Shown here in pieces: positions 1 through 12,180 of a stretch of 64,000 nucleotides of DNA. Source of the stretch: Cladobotryum mycophilum (taxonomy: Eukaryota; Ascomycota; Sordariomycetes; Hypocreales; Hypocreaceae); assembly GCA_036429605.1 (NCBI GenBank), contig JAVFKD010000004.1, positions 4,712,001-4,776,000 on the forward strand, given 5' to 3'. Position 1 is the first letter of the stretch; the number at the start of each line of letters is the position of its first letter. The notes under the pieces are model-generated. The model ran no database searches. It worked only from the letters and a program-made list of their open reading frames with translations, and was not told where the DNA came from. The position numbers and the translations under genes are program-made.

Positions 1-591
1 CTGGATGTCATTGAGGAAGAAGCGAACCAAGAAGAAGCAGATGGAGATGCAGATGAAGAATACGGGGAAGAAGAATATGAATATGAAAGGGATGAAGAAG
101 TAGGCGATGGTAGTAAAATGCTCTTTCTTCCTTGGAATCAAAGTCCTGCGGCACAACTCGAGGAATATTTGGACGACTTGAGCGCATGCAAAGACGCTAC
201 GCATTTCGATAGAATCGCCTTTGGTTCGAGAGGAAGACTGTCCCCCTTCTCTAATGCGATAGCAGGCAGGTTACAAAAAGATTTGGAGCTTTTGGCTAGC
301 GCCCGCATCTTCATTGAGACGGCGATAAACTCGGATGAATCAGCAAGGGATCGTCGCCGGGGCTGGCGCCAAATACACAAACATGATGATGGCATTTCTT
401 CAGTAATGCTAAGCGGCGGTTATGGGAGTCCGCTCGCACAGGTGATTGCTGCAGACGAAGAGTGGCCGACGTTGGATGATGATGACTGGGGAACGTCAGT
501 AAGTGAATCTGCCACACCACGGCGAAACAAGTTGTTTGTTAGCAAAAGGACAACTGAGCCACCTCCTACATCGAATGAACGGTTTTGGTGA
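1..591 (+). CDS. 3' end of an acidic protein of unknown function (partial)
   Basis: The reading frame is open from the first base of the window to a TGA at 589-591, so this is the C-terminal 196 residues of a gene that starts to the left. The first 37 residues are very rich in Glu and Asp with regularly spaced Tyr, an acidic and probably disordered stretch. A more mixed segment follows that could fold (for example SPAAQLEEYLDDLSACKDA and RLQKDLELLASARIFIETA, both likely helical), then a Ser/Thr/Pro-rich tail ending in RFW. I do not recognise the family. No intron is needed in the visible part. The gene converges on the regulator at 1917-5515. Confidence 0.6.
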   Translation: MDVIEEEANQEEADGDADEEYGEEEYEYERDEEVGDGSKMLFLPWNQSPAAQLEEYLDDLSACKDATHFDRIAFGSRGRLSPFSNAIAGRLQKDLELLASARIFIETAINSDESARDRRRGWRQIHKHDDGISSVMLSGGYGSPLAQVIAADEEWPTLDDDDWGTSVSESATPRRNKLFVSKRTTEPPPTSNERFW

Positions 592-854
592 TATTGTTTG
601 GGTATAAACGTGATCTGGGGGTGGGTAAAAGGGAGGTTGGTTCCTTGGGAGGGGTGCGTTTACGAGGGGGGACGGTTGAGAGCAGGGCGATTCTATGGAT
701 GCTAATTCTTTTTTCTCTTTCTTTTCTTGTCTTTGAAGCAGCAGCGTTTCCGGGGTACCGGAGTAGAGCGTCGAAATTAAATCAGCCATGGGTAAATTAA
801 AAGAAACAAGTGCATGCGTGCAGCTTTGGACACTATCATGAGCATGCATCATCG

Positions 855-858
<4 letters not shown>

Positions 859-892
<34 letters not shown>
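859..892. repeat. (TA)17 microsatellite
   Basis: Uninterrupted TA dinucleotides, followed directly by a short CATA tetranucleotide run to about 916. It lies in the 3' intergenic space between converging genes. Confidence 0.95.
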
Positions 893-896
<4 letters not shown>

Positions 897-1293
897 CATA
901 CATACATACATACATGTATATCTATACCATACCATGCATGCCTAATCCTAGCTTTGCATCCATCTATAGCTAGCAGGCACCCTATCCACGTTGCATAAGT
1001 AAAGTACCACCACATCAAAAAGATCCATGACATTCACCATGCCCAACAAGCGGTACACTCCATCTTCTACTATTTTGGCGCCGTTTGAGCGGGCAAATGT
1101 GGAGCGTTGTTTAAAAAAAAAAACTAAAGAAGAAAAGGAAAGGAAAGGAAAGGGGGAGGGAGAAGGGGGGGGGGATATTATTTTGTTGTTCCACCTTTTT
1201 TAAAAGTAGAAAAATAAAGGGTAACTATGGATAGATCCGTCCGTCGTGCCGAGTTCCGGATGACGGATAAGGGTGACCAGGGGGTGTGAAGCC

Positions 1294-1330
1294 AGGGGGG
1301 GAGGGAAGGGAAGGGAAGGGAGGGGAAGGG
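1294..1330. repeat. G-rich GGGAA-type purine tract
   Basis: A run of GGGA/GGGAA units with many G triplets. Several G3 blocks separated by short A spacers could in principle form a G-quadruplex, but nothing around it indicates a function. Confidence 0.7.
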
Positions 1331-1810
1331 ATACATTTTTTTTTGCATGGGGGGTAATAATGTCCAAGAAAACCTACGTTTTGATGGAGACACTGTCAAT
1401 GCGCGCGCGCACCCAAGGCTTCCTCTTTCTCCCCTGAAAGAGTATAGATTATGAAATTCTACTCCCCCTATGTGTATATTTACGCATTTCTTTCGTCTTC
1501 TTTTGGTTGCCATGGATTCATGCATAGTAGCTAAAGAATATTTAATGGCCGAGAGGCATTTATCTAGTATCTAAATAAATAAAACATGTATGATGTGCGT
1601 TGTGCTGTACCAATCAAGAATTCCATCTCAAAGCATCCAAAAAAAAAATGTTGGCAAAGTCAACGTCTAAATCCTCATAAACAAGCATCTCCACAATGTG
1701 CAAGTTGCATGCGCATCTTGTTGTGTCGGCCTCAAAAATAGCAAAAAATAGCAGTCGTCATATCATAAGTCCTGTATGTGATTCCTCCAACTCGAAATGC
1801 GCCCAACCAA

Positions 1811-1834
1811 GAATGAAATGAAATGAAATGAAAT
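1811..1834. repeat. (GAAAT)n short tandem repeat
   Basis: About four to five copies of a GAAAT pentamer just downstream of the regulator's stop codon. Confidence 0.85.
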
Positions 1835-1916
1835 AAATAGTGCAAATCCCGACTTCAGGGGGAGGGACCATACTACTAGTCGTATTCCGAAATATCCTAG
1901 CATATCAAAGATCCAG

Positions 1917-4900
1917 TTAATACTCAGCTTGGTACGTTGGGTGAGGTCGCCAATGCTCCTCAAAGAGCTGCGATATCCAATAAAATGGATGATCCCAGTC
2001 AATGCGCGACTGGTACCCTTGATAACTCGTCTCGCCCTCTTGCACCGCTCTGGCTTCTGGTGTCTCGACTAGACAGCGCGTTAATCTCCACTCATCCATC
2101 GACAGAAGGCGCATCAACTTACGGTGTCCATTTTCATTCCTGTAGCGCCTCCAATTCTCAAGCTGCTTCTGTATCGAAAGATCCTCCAGCGTCTCCATTA
2201 TCAAATCATACTGCTCAGGTGAGAGCTCCGAAAGAAATGATTTGTGCCTCTCCCAAGGGTTGCCCGGGTCTGGCCACGGCCTGCAGTTGTAGTAATGCCA
2301 ATGTTGAAGGAGGTTGTTGCATCCCTCGTGGAGGTTCTCAACAAACAACGGGACCGAATATCGCGTCTAATTCAAGTGTCAGTGGCTGGAGAGAGAAATA
2401 TCATGCGTCTTCAAGCTTCTTACATTCTTGCCATAGTTTTGTCGCGCATGCCGATACCGATCCTCGCTTGACCAGCTTGCCTCACGCAAAAGTATAAAAA
2501 TACACAAGTAAATGGTAAACCACCATCGCGGCTGATTGCGCAAGATGAGATGTTCCAGCTCAGTTAGCACCTTCTTGCCATACTTGGCTAAAAGCTTCGT
2601 GTGGTTAATGCTATCAAACTGTGCCACTATCATTCGAGGCAGGGACACTTTGCCAAACAGCGGGTAAGACTCATCCCGGGTTTCTGGCTTCATATTCAGA
2701 GTTTCCTCGCCGCAAATATATGATGAGCCGGTAGTATGACCTGGGTGGTAATAAGTCAGTTATCGGTTTTGATTTACAAGATATACATATTGGTTTCTTT
2801 TCCCTAGCAACTCCAAAAAATAAAAAATAAAAATAAAACTAAGAAAGACTTACGGGTTGCAAACCACAGCATAAAAAGATTTTGCATTAAGCTAAACTCC
2901 CGATTAATGTCGGGATCCGATCCTTCAGCAACCTGGGTCTGCGCCAATTTGTAAGCAATGGACATTGATGAGTTGATAAGAGTTGGGCCAGCATGTTACC
3001 TTCAAGTTTTCGTAGTGCCTGATTGCCGCCAAATATGTCTTCTCGATGACTCCTAAAAAGGCAGGACGCTGTCCGGCCAGCCTGACAGGACCCGTCCTCT
3101 GCTCTAGAATGGCTTCAATGGCGTAGGTATGGACGTACTGTTCAAAGTAGTTGGCTGTGTCCTGAATGTTGGCTAAGCAATAGTAGGCAAGGTCCTTCTT
3201 CTTCCTCACATCGGCGTGTTCTTCGCCATGAACCGTCCAGAACCGCGCGGTAACGTCAGTTGGCTGGGGATGAAACGCTACCACTTTGACTTCGATGGGC
3301 ACTCTCCAGATACCAAGCGTGAACTTGATGGTGCGAACATCGCTAGGATTAATGCGATCACCCACATCCTTCATTTCTGTGCCGGACCAACGACGTGTAA
3401 GTCCAAGCCCCCCGGTGCGGTACAACACGGCATCGGTGAGTTTCCCGCGAAAGCATGGAGCCAGATGTATCGTCTTCTTGGACGTTTTGGAGAAGCTCTT
3501 GCACGGCAAGCAAGGCCCGAATTCATCTAATGGATCCGTGTCGCACTAAGGATATCATTAGCATGAGCATTCTTGATGTTCCAGACCAACACAAATTACT
3601 TACTCGCATTTTCTGGGTCCGGCATCGAGTGCAGGCTTTTCTTTTTCTCGTCTCTGCAGTTTGTTGTCGATGATGAGGGTCCAATGGACCCCGCTTCCTT
3701 CCAGTACCCATCTGAGATTTTTCTTGGTTTGAGCCTGGTTCTGAATCTTGCCGCAGATCAGGAGACATGGATTCCATGTTTACATCCCCAGATCCATCAG
3801 GTGTCGTCTCACCCGCACTTATATTGCTCGTGTCATCATAAATCCCATTTGACATATGATCAACTTGAGTATTCTCTTCGTCGCTCGTTTGATCGTGGGA
3901 GTGATCGGTATGCGATTGCGATGAAACCAGGCTAGCCGTCATCTCAGCCATAGTTGAACTTTGCACACTATAATGAACGCCCTGGACATGGTTCATGGCT
4001 TGTGAGAAGCCATCATGTTCAACCATTTGTTGATGGCCCGGAAGAAACTGCCCTCCGCCCATTGGAGCTTGGCTGTATGAGTTAGGATCGAGGTGATGAG
4101 GTCTCTTATGGGGATGGTGAGCCTCGGCGTTCGGCTCAAACTGCGGTGCGTACGATGCTGCCGCAAGTGGCACAGGTGCTGGGTATGAGGGTTGGTTGAC
4201 TTCAAAACCCGGTGGTGTTTGGTGTGAAGGGAAAAATGCCCCCTGTTGGTGTTGGTGCTGGTGCTGGTGGTGACGGTGAAGGGAATCTTGCCTGCCGATG
4301 CCAGTTCCAGGATGGCCTGCACCAAGTAGATGCGTTGGGAGGGTATTTGTTTGTGGTCCAGAAATGGCTACGTTGGAATTAGCTGAGAGCGCAGTCACAA
4401 GCCCTGTGGGCATGCCATGAGGCTCCTGTGGTAGAACAATGCTGTATGTGTAACCTGCACCGCCGTTGAGGAAGGGTGGTGGGACAGACTGCGGCAAGGT
4501 CTGAAACTGATGATGCGAAGAAATGCCACTGGTGTGCGCAGTATTGGACCACTGCTCTTGATGTTGAAAGGTTGGATTATAAACTTGTCCGACCAAGTCG
4601 CTGTTCAGGGACGGTGAGGAAGATGCAGGGGCAAAGTTGTCCCCCGTTGTAGGTTGAGCAGATGCGATCGACATGGCATTGACAGAGGATCCAACGACAG
4701 GGTCAGAAGTACGAAGCGGCATCGTAGAGACGTAATGATGGCCTGATCGGTCAATGCCTGTATCATGCAGCCGAGGGTCATGATAGGCTTGGGACATTTG
4801 CAGACCGGTATCGTGCACTGGAGCTACTAAAGCCGTTTGCGCAAGCGGTGTCTCGGTACCAGCAGTGGCATGGCTAATGGAGCTTCTTGGGAAGTCCTGC

Positions 4901-5515
4901 TTTGGTTGCTCAAAAACTTGGAGCTGAATAGGGCCATTATTCTGGATGATTCCAAGTCCCCGGGACCGGGAGAAATGGATCGCAGTGGCAGAACTAGAGT
5001 CCGGGTGGCTGAGTCTCTTGCGCTTGACGGGACGGTGCTGCTGCTGAGACGAGGTCTGGGAAACCGGTCAAAATCCAAACTATTGTCATTGTCCGGTCAA
5101 GCAGCCAACCCCGGTGTGGAGGAGGGGGTCGGGCAAATGTACCACAACAGCACGGCGTGCCGTCCGTCCATCCATCCATCCAGCGTCTCCAATGACCTTT
5201 GCCATATGGAGGCGGATACATGTAAAACGGGGGTGTTAGTGGGGGTGTGGAAGTGGAAGTGGAAGTGACGGGGGAGGGAAGGGATGTAAGGGATAGAAGG
5301 AAGAAACAAGCCAGAGAGCACGTGTATGTGTATGTGCGTGTGTGTGTGTGTGTGTGCATGTATGTATGTATGATGGATGTTGATGATGATGGTACGAGTC
5401 AGGAAGTAGACAAGACCAAGGGAGCCCACAGGGTTTTTTGCCAAACCAAGAAAAGAGGAAAAGAAAAGATGGCACTTACCTGAAGATCAGGGCGAACAAT
5501 GCCTACAGCCTCCAT
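1917..5515 (-). CDS. Zn2Cys6 transcription factor with a central, atypical zinc cluster
   Basis: Probable fungal nuclear DNA-binding regulator. Model: exons 5515-5480, 5055-3604, 3545-3000, 2938-2854, 2740-2424 and 2366-1917; 961 residues. The five introns (424, 58, 61, 113, 57 nt) all have GT and AG ends and preserve frame. Residues 1-486 are Gln/His/Ser/Pro-rich, with a basic KRKRL patch near residue 22 and a His-Gln run. The cluster starts with CTRCRTQKMR (C487, C490); the 58-nt intron falls just before C497; C508, C511 and C527 follow, giving CX2CX6CX10CX2CX15C. The last spacing is far longer than the usual 6-8. The C-terminal 430 residues are divergent and I see no recognisable fungal-specific TF domain. 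The start at 5515 puts the 12-residue MEAVGIVRPDLQ before the first donor; an in-frame ATG at 5611 is an alternative. The target genes are unknown. Confidence 0.8.
5322..5372. repeat. GT-rich microsatellite inside the first intron of the Zn2Cys6 gene
   Basis: A GT/ATGT simple repeat that continues into (TATG)n. It lies within the 424-nt first intron of the regulator at 1917-5515 and partly explains why that intron is unusually long. Confidence 0.85.
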
Positions 5516-8500
5516 AATGGCTACTGGGGCGCGACGCTTGTGACAGTCTGGTGGACACACGAACTCACGGACGGGAGGGTGTGTGTTGCGTTGCACGCGA
5601 ATTCCGGTCAAAACAGCCCAGCCCTGTCTTCCCCTGGGACCTGAAAAGGAAAGCGAACGAGGAACGAGGTCTTGGTGGAGGGATAGGATGGCTCATGGGG
5701 GGTGCGGGACAGAATTTCGTCGAGCAAGACGTCTGGGACAGAGAGTGTCGCCACTGGATCCCTTCTGCTTGAGGTAAGATTGACTTGAAGCAGACGATCC
5801 TCCTCTCAAGGTCGTGCAAAGGCAAGGAGCGCGAATAGCCACCTAGCCACCACCTAGCTAGGTAGTTAACTAGCAAGCCAGCCAGCCAACGAAGCAACGT
5901 GGTACGACAACGTGTACGGGTAAGTATGTACAAAGATGGTAGGGTTTCTCTTTAGTTGGGGCCAAGATGCGATGCGGTGGGAAAAGCTAGGTTTAGCGTT
6001 TCCCCAAGATGCGAGACCAGTCTTTGGTTGGAGAGGAGAACTGAATGGGAATGGGAGGGAACCAGGATATCCAGGACATGGCGAAAAAAAATTACCGTCC
6101 CGTGGTGGCACCGTATGTAGGTATGTAATGTAAGATGAGATGAGATGAGAACATGCGGTAAAACCCGTCTGCCGGGACCCAAGGGCGGTTAAACAAGGGG
6201 GGACTCATGTTCTGATTTCGGCTGGTCACTTTTTTCCCTCTCTCTCTCTCTCTTTTTTTTTTGCGCTCTCTAAATTGTCTTGCCTTGCCTTGTCTTGCCT
6301 GGTCTTTGTTCGGCTGAACGTGACGGGGCGAAGGAAGAGAAGAGGGAGAGAAAGAGAGGGCGCACGGCTGACCGCTGGCTGGACTGGTCCGGTCCGGTCT
6401 GGCCTAACCTGTATCATAACCTACCTTCGTAGTATTAGTTACATAGCAACAGGGCGGCAAGGAATGCAGCGGGTAGAGAGAGGGAGGGAGAGGGAGAGAC
6501 CAGGTCAGGCCGGAACCAGGGCCAGAGCAGGCAAGGCAGAACGAACCAACAGCCAGATCCTCTAAAACAACCGCTGCTCATTAAGACGCGAAAAGAAAAG
6601 TGAGATGGAAAAAAGCAAGGATCGTTTGTTGGTCAGAATACGGGTTCCTTGTAACCGGGATTGACATGATTGGCCCATAGTTTGGGTTGACTGATCCTGC
6701 ATGGGATGGCTGTGGAGGTAGAGAGAGTCAATTGCAAGTGTCACATTCACAATCCACACGGTGAGGGCGTCACGTCATAACATAAGCATCAGCATCAGCT
6801 CGGAACGACTGCCGGGCCGAAGAACATTGCAAGAGCAGCAGCAGAAGGAGCAACAGCAACAACGCCAAAGGGAGGAAGGAAGGAGGAAAAGAAGGAGGAG
6901 GGGAAGGAAGCACGGGAGGAAGGAGGGCATGAACGAGACTTCACTCTTCATCAGGCTTCAATGCTTCTTCTTCTTGATTAAACACTTATTTTTCCACCCA
7001 TAGATGAACATCTCGTCGTTCTGCATGCATACATACTTTATATGCTGGAGCAGTACTCACAAGCCTGTCTTGCAACGCAATTATGACCGCCAGCGCCAAT
7101 AACTTTTACTCCTACCCTACCGTGCAAGATGCATGTGCCAACCTCGTACAAGCGTGGGATCCATCCCTTCTTCTCGTGAAGCTCGGATATGCCAACAAAA
7201 GATCTGCTGGAATATTCGTTTCGTCCTTTTGTGCATCCAGCAATGACTCTATACTGCCATACCAATCAATCAATCAATATGGTGTCATCTCTCGTCTCAT
7301 TGTCCTTGCGTGCGTACAGCCCCCCGATTGACGCAGAGACTTACGAGTTTGTACAAGTATTATTAGAGGGCCGACGACAAGCATGTGAGGGATGCTTTGG
7401 GCCTGAATCATTAGTGGGGAGAGCAAAAGGCAAAGGAGCACGCACCCACCAGCTGCTGCTAAGAAACCAAGCAAGGATCACAATTGGGGTCCGAGGCGAC
7501 TCCAGATGCTTGTCTGCATTGACACCCCCTCCCCCCGACCAAATCCCATCGCAAAAAAGTGCCCAATCAGGAGTCACGCGCCCCAGCACGAGACCCAGCC
7601 TTGACCGGTTGACAGTCGGAACCCAGTCCCTGTCGGCCTTTTTTTTTTCAGCAGCAAGGGACTGTTCATCATTTGCTGTTGTTGACTTCGCTGCCTTGTA
7701 CTTGTGGTGCTTGGAGAATGCCACCACTACAAGTATTATTACCAGCAAGCAGGGGTTCGGATGTGCCATCATAACGACTGGACCTGACCACAGACGCGGG
7801 CCGCCTGAAACGCCATGTTATGGATATGGAGGGACTGTCCTTGGTTTCCCTTCAGCGATTTCCTGCCAACTTTGCAGCGGCGACTACTGCCTGTCGCCTA
7901 TTACCAAGTCACAAGTACCGGCATCACTGGCTGGGAGGGATCGTAGAAGCACCGACGCCTTGCATATTGGAAAAAGCAACCTGGGTCTCGTTCTCAGAAA
8001 TGAAAGTCCCTCGTTTCATCCAAGGACATCCCGGGATACTCCACCGCCAACTCCCTATGAATTTGGCACAACAGCACCGGCCTTCCTTGCTGTCCACTCC
8101 ATGATACGTACAAGTATTCAAGTGCTGCCGCCCCTACGGCGTTTGGGTTTTTGTAACCGTCAGGCTGCAGGTAGGCAGGATCGTCTCCTCCCCCATGTAC
8201 GGATGGATACCCGCTGCGCGCATGACAAGGGTGCCGTCAACTGATGACAGGCATACAGAAACTGCACTGCTGCATAAGTTGCAATACCATGAAGCCTGTG
8301 ATTCACGCAATGAGGCAGTCACTCAGTTTATCATGTAGTAACTATTACGATAAACAGATGGGGGAGACTGAGACGCGACCGTGTGCACCAGACTGTAATA
8401 CCACCGACTAAGTCAAATAAGATGATGATTCGGCTCCGCACGGCAAGAGCTGTTTCGTCACTCCGGTCTCCATCCACCATCTGGGTCCTTGAGAAGCCTA

Positions 8501-9787
8501 CCAGCACTTACTACTGCTAGCTTGACTGTACCGAGTACAGTAGTAGTTGCAGTTCATGGCCCAGCACAAAGTGCACCTCTACGTGGCCAAGCATCTGCCT
8601 TCCAGCGATTGCTTAGTCTAGCCGCAGACTGGGTTGATCGTGTGGACCTTCGCTAGTCAAACAGATTCAGTTTGGCTCTGGCTTGATGCCGGTGCTTGCT
8701 TGCCTGGTTGTCTGGAGTGTGCTCCCAAGGTCCAGACGGGCCAAAGTTGGCTGGCACATTTCGCTCTTCCAAGGTCTACACTACACAACACATCACCTTA
8801 CTTGCTGCCACCTTCTTGTGTCAACCTACCTATCATTCCTATGCTTGCGGGTCTACCAGAAGTTCTCTGGAGAAAAGCTGGACAAGAGCTATGTAATTAT
8901 GTCAGGTTCGAGCTGGATGTTGAGGGGGAAAATTGACCCAACGCAGCAGTGGTTTGTACCATTGTCACCCCTCTTAGGCCTTCGTTTTCTCCTCCGTCAT
9001 CAAGTCGAGTATAGAACCATAGCAATGCGACTAGATTCCCGTCAATCTCTACCCACCCTGGGCAGCTCATCTGAGACTCGTCATGATTGGGTCGCCGTCC
9101 TACGAGTTTCTCGTTGCTTGAGAGGCTTTTCCCTCTTCTCGATACGCAATGCGACGACTACAACCCCACGACTCCTCCCCCTTCTCGCGACGACGGCCTT
9201 TTAGCCCCTCCGGACCGAGTCTGCCGCCGCCCCTGGCCTACTGCAGTCGTCTCTGGGCGGGCTTCTTGCGGTCCAGTCCCAAGCACCTTTTTTCACCGAG
9301 CCACGCGATGACGACGGATGCCCTGAATGTTTTGCCGCCGGTTGAGTGATGGGAGGCGACGTACAGATACAGACAGCGGGCACTATGCGCCTTTGCCTAC
9401 CTGGTGACCACCCATACATGATCCAAGTCTGATAAGCGTCGCGTGCATTTTGCGCCTAATGGGTTGCCCTCACAGCACGGATACGATCAAAAATACATAC
9501 ATACACTATGGAGCCGTGGCCCACCACCCACTCCACCCTCTCAAAGACTCACAAAGAAGCAATGTTTTTTGGAGCTACTTCTTCTATTGTCTATACACCT
9601 AATCGTGGTCTAAAAGCCCTCACAAAAGTCAAGACGTCCCCTGTTCCAGGAATTTAATAGATTCCCCCCACTATTAGCTCTTTCTACTTACACATCCAAC
9701 AACCACCATCCCGGAGCTATAGCTTGCGGCGCTCTCGACGACGGCATAAATCTTCACTGTGTGCCGGAAACCCTTTGTGTTTTGGAT
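5516..9787. other. 4.3-kb divergent intergenic region
   Basis: Lies between the divergently transcribed regulator (5515, -) and dioxygenase (9788, +), so it should contain both promoters and 5' leaders. It contains purine/pyrimidine-rich tracts (6238-6254 TC run, 6840-6920 CAG/GGA-rich stretch). A 351-codon open frame at 7189-8244 is present but looks random (see rejected items). I see no supported gene. Confidence 0.5.
6238..6254. repeat. (CT)n tract
   Basis: A CT dinucleotide run followed by a T run, upstream of the regulator. This is typical of pyrimidine-rich fungal leaders and promoters. Confidence 0.8.
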
Positions 9788-11165
9788 ATGACTTCCTCCA
9801 AAAGCGAGAGCTCTCCCTCGGCGGGACTCCCAAACACCGTCCATGGGCCATTGGTCTGGTCAGGAGTTGATTTTGTGGACGAGGACAAATATACTTGTCA
9901 ACTCAGCCAGGACGAAGTTGAAGAAGTCGAAGCTGCCCTCAAGAGCTTCAAGAGTCAGGATATGCGCCCGTCTATGAATGCAAAGCTCCAAAGTAGCTAA
10001 CACCTATACAGCCCTTGGCCTGGACGGGGACGAGGTTGCTCGACACAACTTTCCGCTTCCCAAGCTAGAGCCTCGACTTTCAGATTGTGCTACTGCCGTT
10101 CATGGAGGCCCGGGCTTCTTTTTGCTCAAGGGTCTCGATGCATCCAAGTACTCCGTTGAGGACAGCGTCACGATTTATCTAGGCATCGCGAGTTACATTG
10201 CCGACCAACGGGGTCTACAGGATCGCAAAGGCAATATGCTTTGTAAGTAGTCTCAACTCGTAGCCCGATGAGAGTATACGCTAAGATAGATAGCCCACAT
10301 CACGGATTCGAAACTCTGGAAAGTCCCAGTGGAACAACGGCATGGAATTCACTCTCGTTCAGCTTTGGTATGCATACCTATTCATCCCCGTCACTGCTCC
10401 CTTGACTTACAATAATCAAAGCCCTATCACAATGACATGGGATGTGATATTTTAGCTCTTCAAGTTCGACATGGGGCGAGGTACGGCGGACACACCTATC
10501 TGAGTTCGGTTTGGACAGCATTCAACGAGTTACTCAAGGAGGATCCATCGATGGTCGCGACACTTCTGACTCCTGAATGGCCAGTACAGATGTAAGTGTG
10601 TGCTTTTATGTTGAATTCTGCGTCTGATCTACGGATCTAAGCTAATTAAACAAACCTGTGACACAGCTCGGGGCAGAAGGCTCAACATTATCTTGCTCCT
10701 GCTCTTGCGATTCATGAGGGCAAACTGATGGCTAGCCTGGATCCCAACCGATTTGGTCCTCACTCCTCTAGTGGGTCCACCGATATTCCACATTTGACGA
10801 CTTCACAGACAGAGGCCCTTGAGAAAATATCAAAGATAGCCTTGAAGAACGAACTGCGCCTGACGCTCAGCACGGGCGATATTCTTTTCTTCAACAACTG
10901 GTCCCTTCTTCACCGAAGAGATTCCTATACCGACGATGACATTACATCACGCCACATGGTTAGGCTTTGGCTTCGGAATACGGAGTTGGGTTGGGCAGTG
11001 CCGAACTGTATGCTACCCCCATGGCTTGCTGCCTATGGAGACAACACCAAAGTCCAGAACAGGCTCTATCCACTAATTCCTATGCCCGAGTACAAAGCCC
11101 CCAAATACTCCGCGGGATCTGCCGCCTTTGTCATAGAGGACAGCGACTTCTCCGACAATGAATAG
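9788..11165 (+). CDS. TauD/TfdA-like Fe(II)/2-oxoglutarate-dependent dioxygenase
   Basis: Predicted non-haem iron oxygenase of the fungal TauD/TfdA family, which hydroxylates small molecules using 2-oxoglutarate and O2; the substrate is unknown. Exons are 9788-9953, 10012-10242, 10294-10367, 10422-10591 and 10667-11165, giving 379 residues, about normal for the family. The iron-binding HxD is in PYHNDMG (H160, D162). The distal His is probably H296 in NWSLLHRRDSY, followed by RHMVRLWLR, whose Arg residues would bind 2-oxoglutarate. The family sequence GLGLDGDEVARHNFPLP-like runs across the first splice junction (read here as FKTLGLDGDEVARHNFPLP). The first donor is GTCAGG, weaker than the others, so that junction is the least certain. 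The first ATG in the frame is 9788. No pathway partner lies beside it. Confidence 0.87.
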
Positions 11166-12150
11166 AAGTCTTATAGAGCGTTAGGAATGCTGATTATATT
11201 GTCTTGGTATAGCAAGTCTCTCCCTTAAGATGGCGGGTGTCAACAGTTAGAAGACTGATTTATGATGCGATTTCCGTGAACACTTCTGTCTCTCAACTTC
11301 TCACTGGTAATTGTCTTTTCTTCATTTACCACCTACCTTACCATTGGCAATGGCTTCGAGCCTTCATTCAAGCTTCATCATCTGAAAAAAGAAAAAAACC
11401 ACCCTTGTCTGCTTAGACTCAACGCCACACTAAACGCCGAGGCCAATGAAAATACGAGACATGCGTGTAAATGACCTAGACTGATTCAGTCTAAACAGGT
11501 CAGCGCACAGCACAGCTTCATCATGTCTTGCCGCGGTTTGCGGTTATCGATCTCTCATTCATGAATCCGATGAGAAGATCGACTTCAGTTTGAGTTCTAG
11601 CGTCGGCCGTCCGAACGATCGGTGAAACAATCAGCGTCAGGCTACTGCTGAATGGTCACGGCCGTGTCATTTGATCAACCGACGGCCGAGCCAATCTCCC
11701 CGTACCCATGTTAACCTTTTTGGGGGAGACATGCTGGAGGGGATGTCTTAGAACAGCGTCACGACATGAACCAGCGCGGAGAAATGATGAACTTTCGGGA
11801 CAATGACACGTACGCTACAGCGTGCGTGCGATTGCGGAGACTTTGTTCCATCACTCTCGTACTGGGTAATGACCGTGGTTGGCCGATCCCTTCGCTCGGT
11901 CTCGTTCCCGCGCGGTTGCATGAAACTTGGGTCTACCGAACACTGGGTCGGTACACCACTTGTTGGAGGGGAAAATGTGACGAGGCTTGAGGCTCTGCGA
12001 GCTATTGCGCTGGCTCCCATCGATATCCTTGCTCCTCAAGCGTCAGCAGACCCTGCCACGTTTTCCGTCATCGGCCACCCAACTTGCGGCCGTTTGCCGC
12101 CGACCAAGGGAAGTAGGTATCTATACAGTTGCATTTCTCGTTGTTGCGTA

Positions 12151-12180
12151 GTGTGTGTGTGTGTGTGTGTGCATGTGTGT
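12151..12180. repeat. (GT)n microsatellite
   Basis: GT dinucleotide array with one CA interruption, in non-coding sequence. Confidence 0.9.

Larger units (their letters stand above)
592..1916. other. Intergenic region between two convergent genes
   Basis: No supported gene. It holds the 3' flanks of two converging genes, a TA microsatellite, a CATA run, purine-rich G/A tracts and several short A or T runs. The small open frames here have low-complexity translations and no splice or start context. Confidence 0.6.

Noticed and set aside
5480..5611. Longer N-terminus for the first regulator starting at 5611
   Set aside because: Possible but not preferred: the ATG at 5515 lies closer to the first donor and the upstream extension shows no recognisable sequence; cDNA is needed to decide.
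7189..8244. 351-codon open frame on the + strand in a long intergenic region
   Set aside because: Composition looks random, with no domain, no hydrophobic core pattern and no start context; other open frames overlap it on both strands, and it lies between divergent genes where leaders and promoters are expected.
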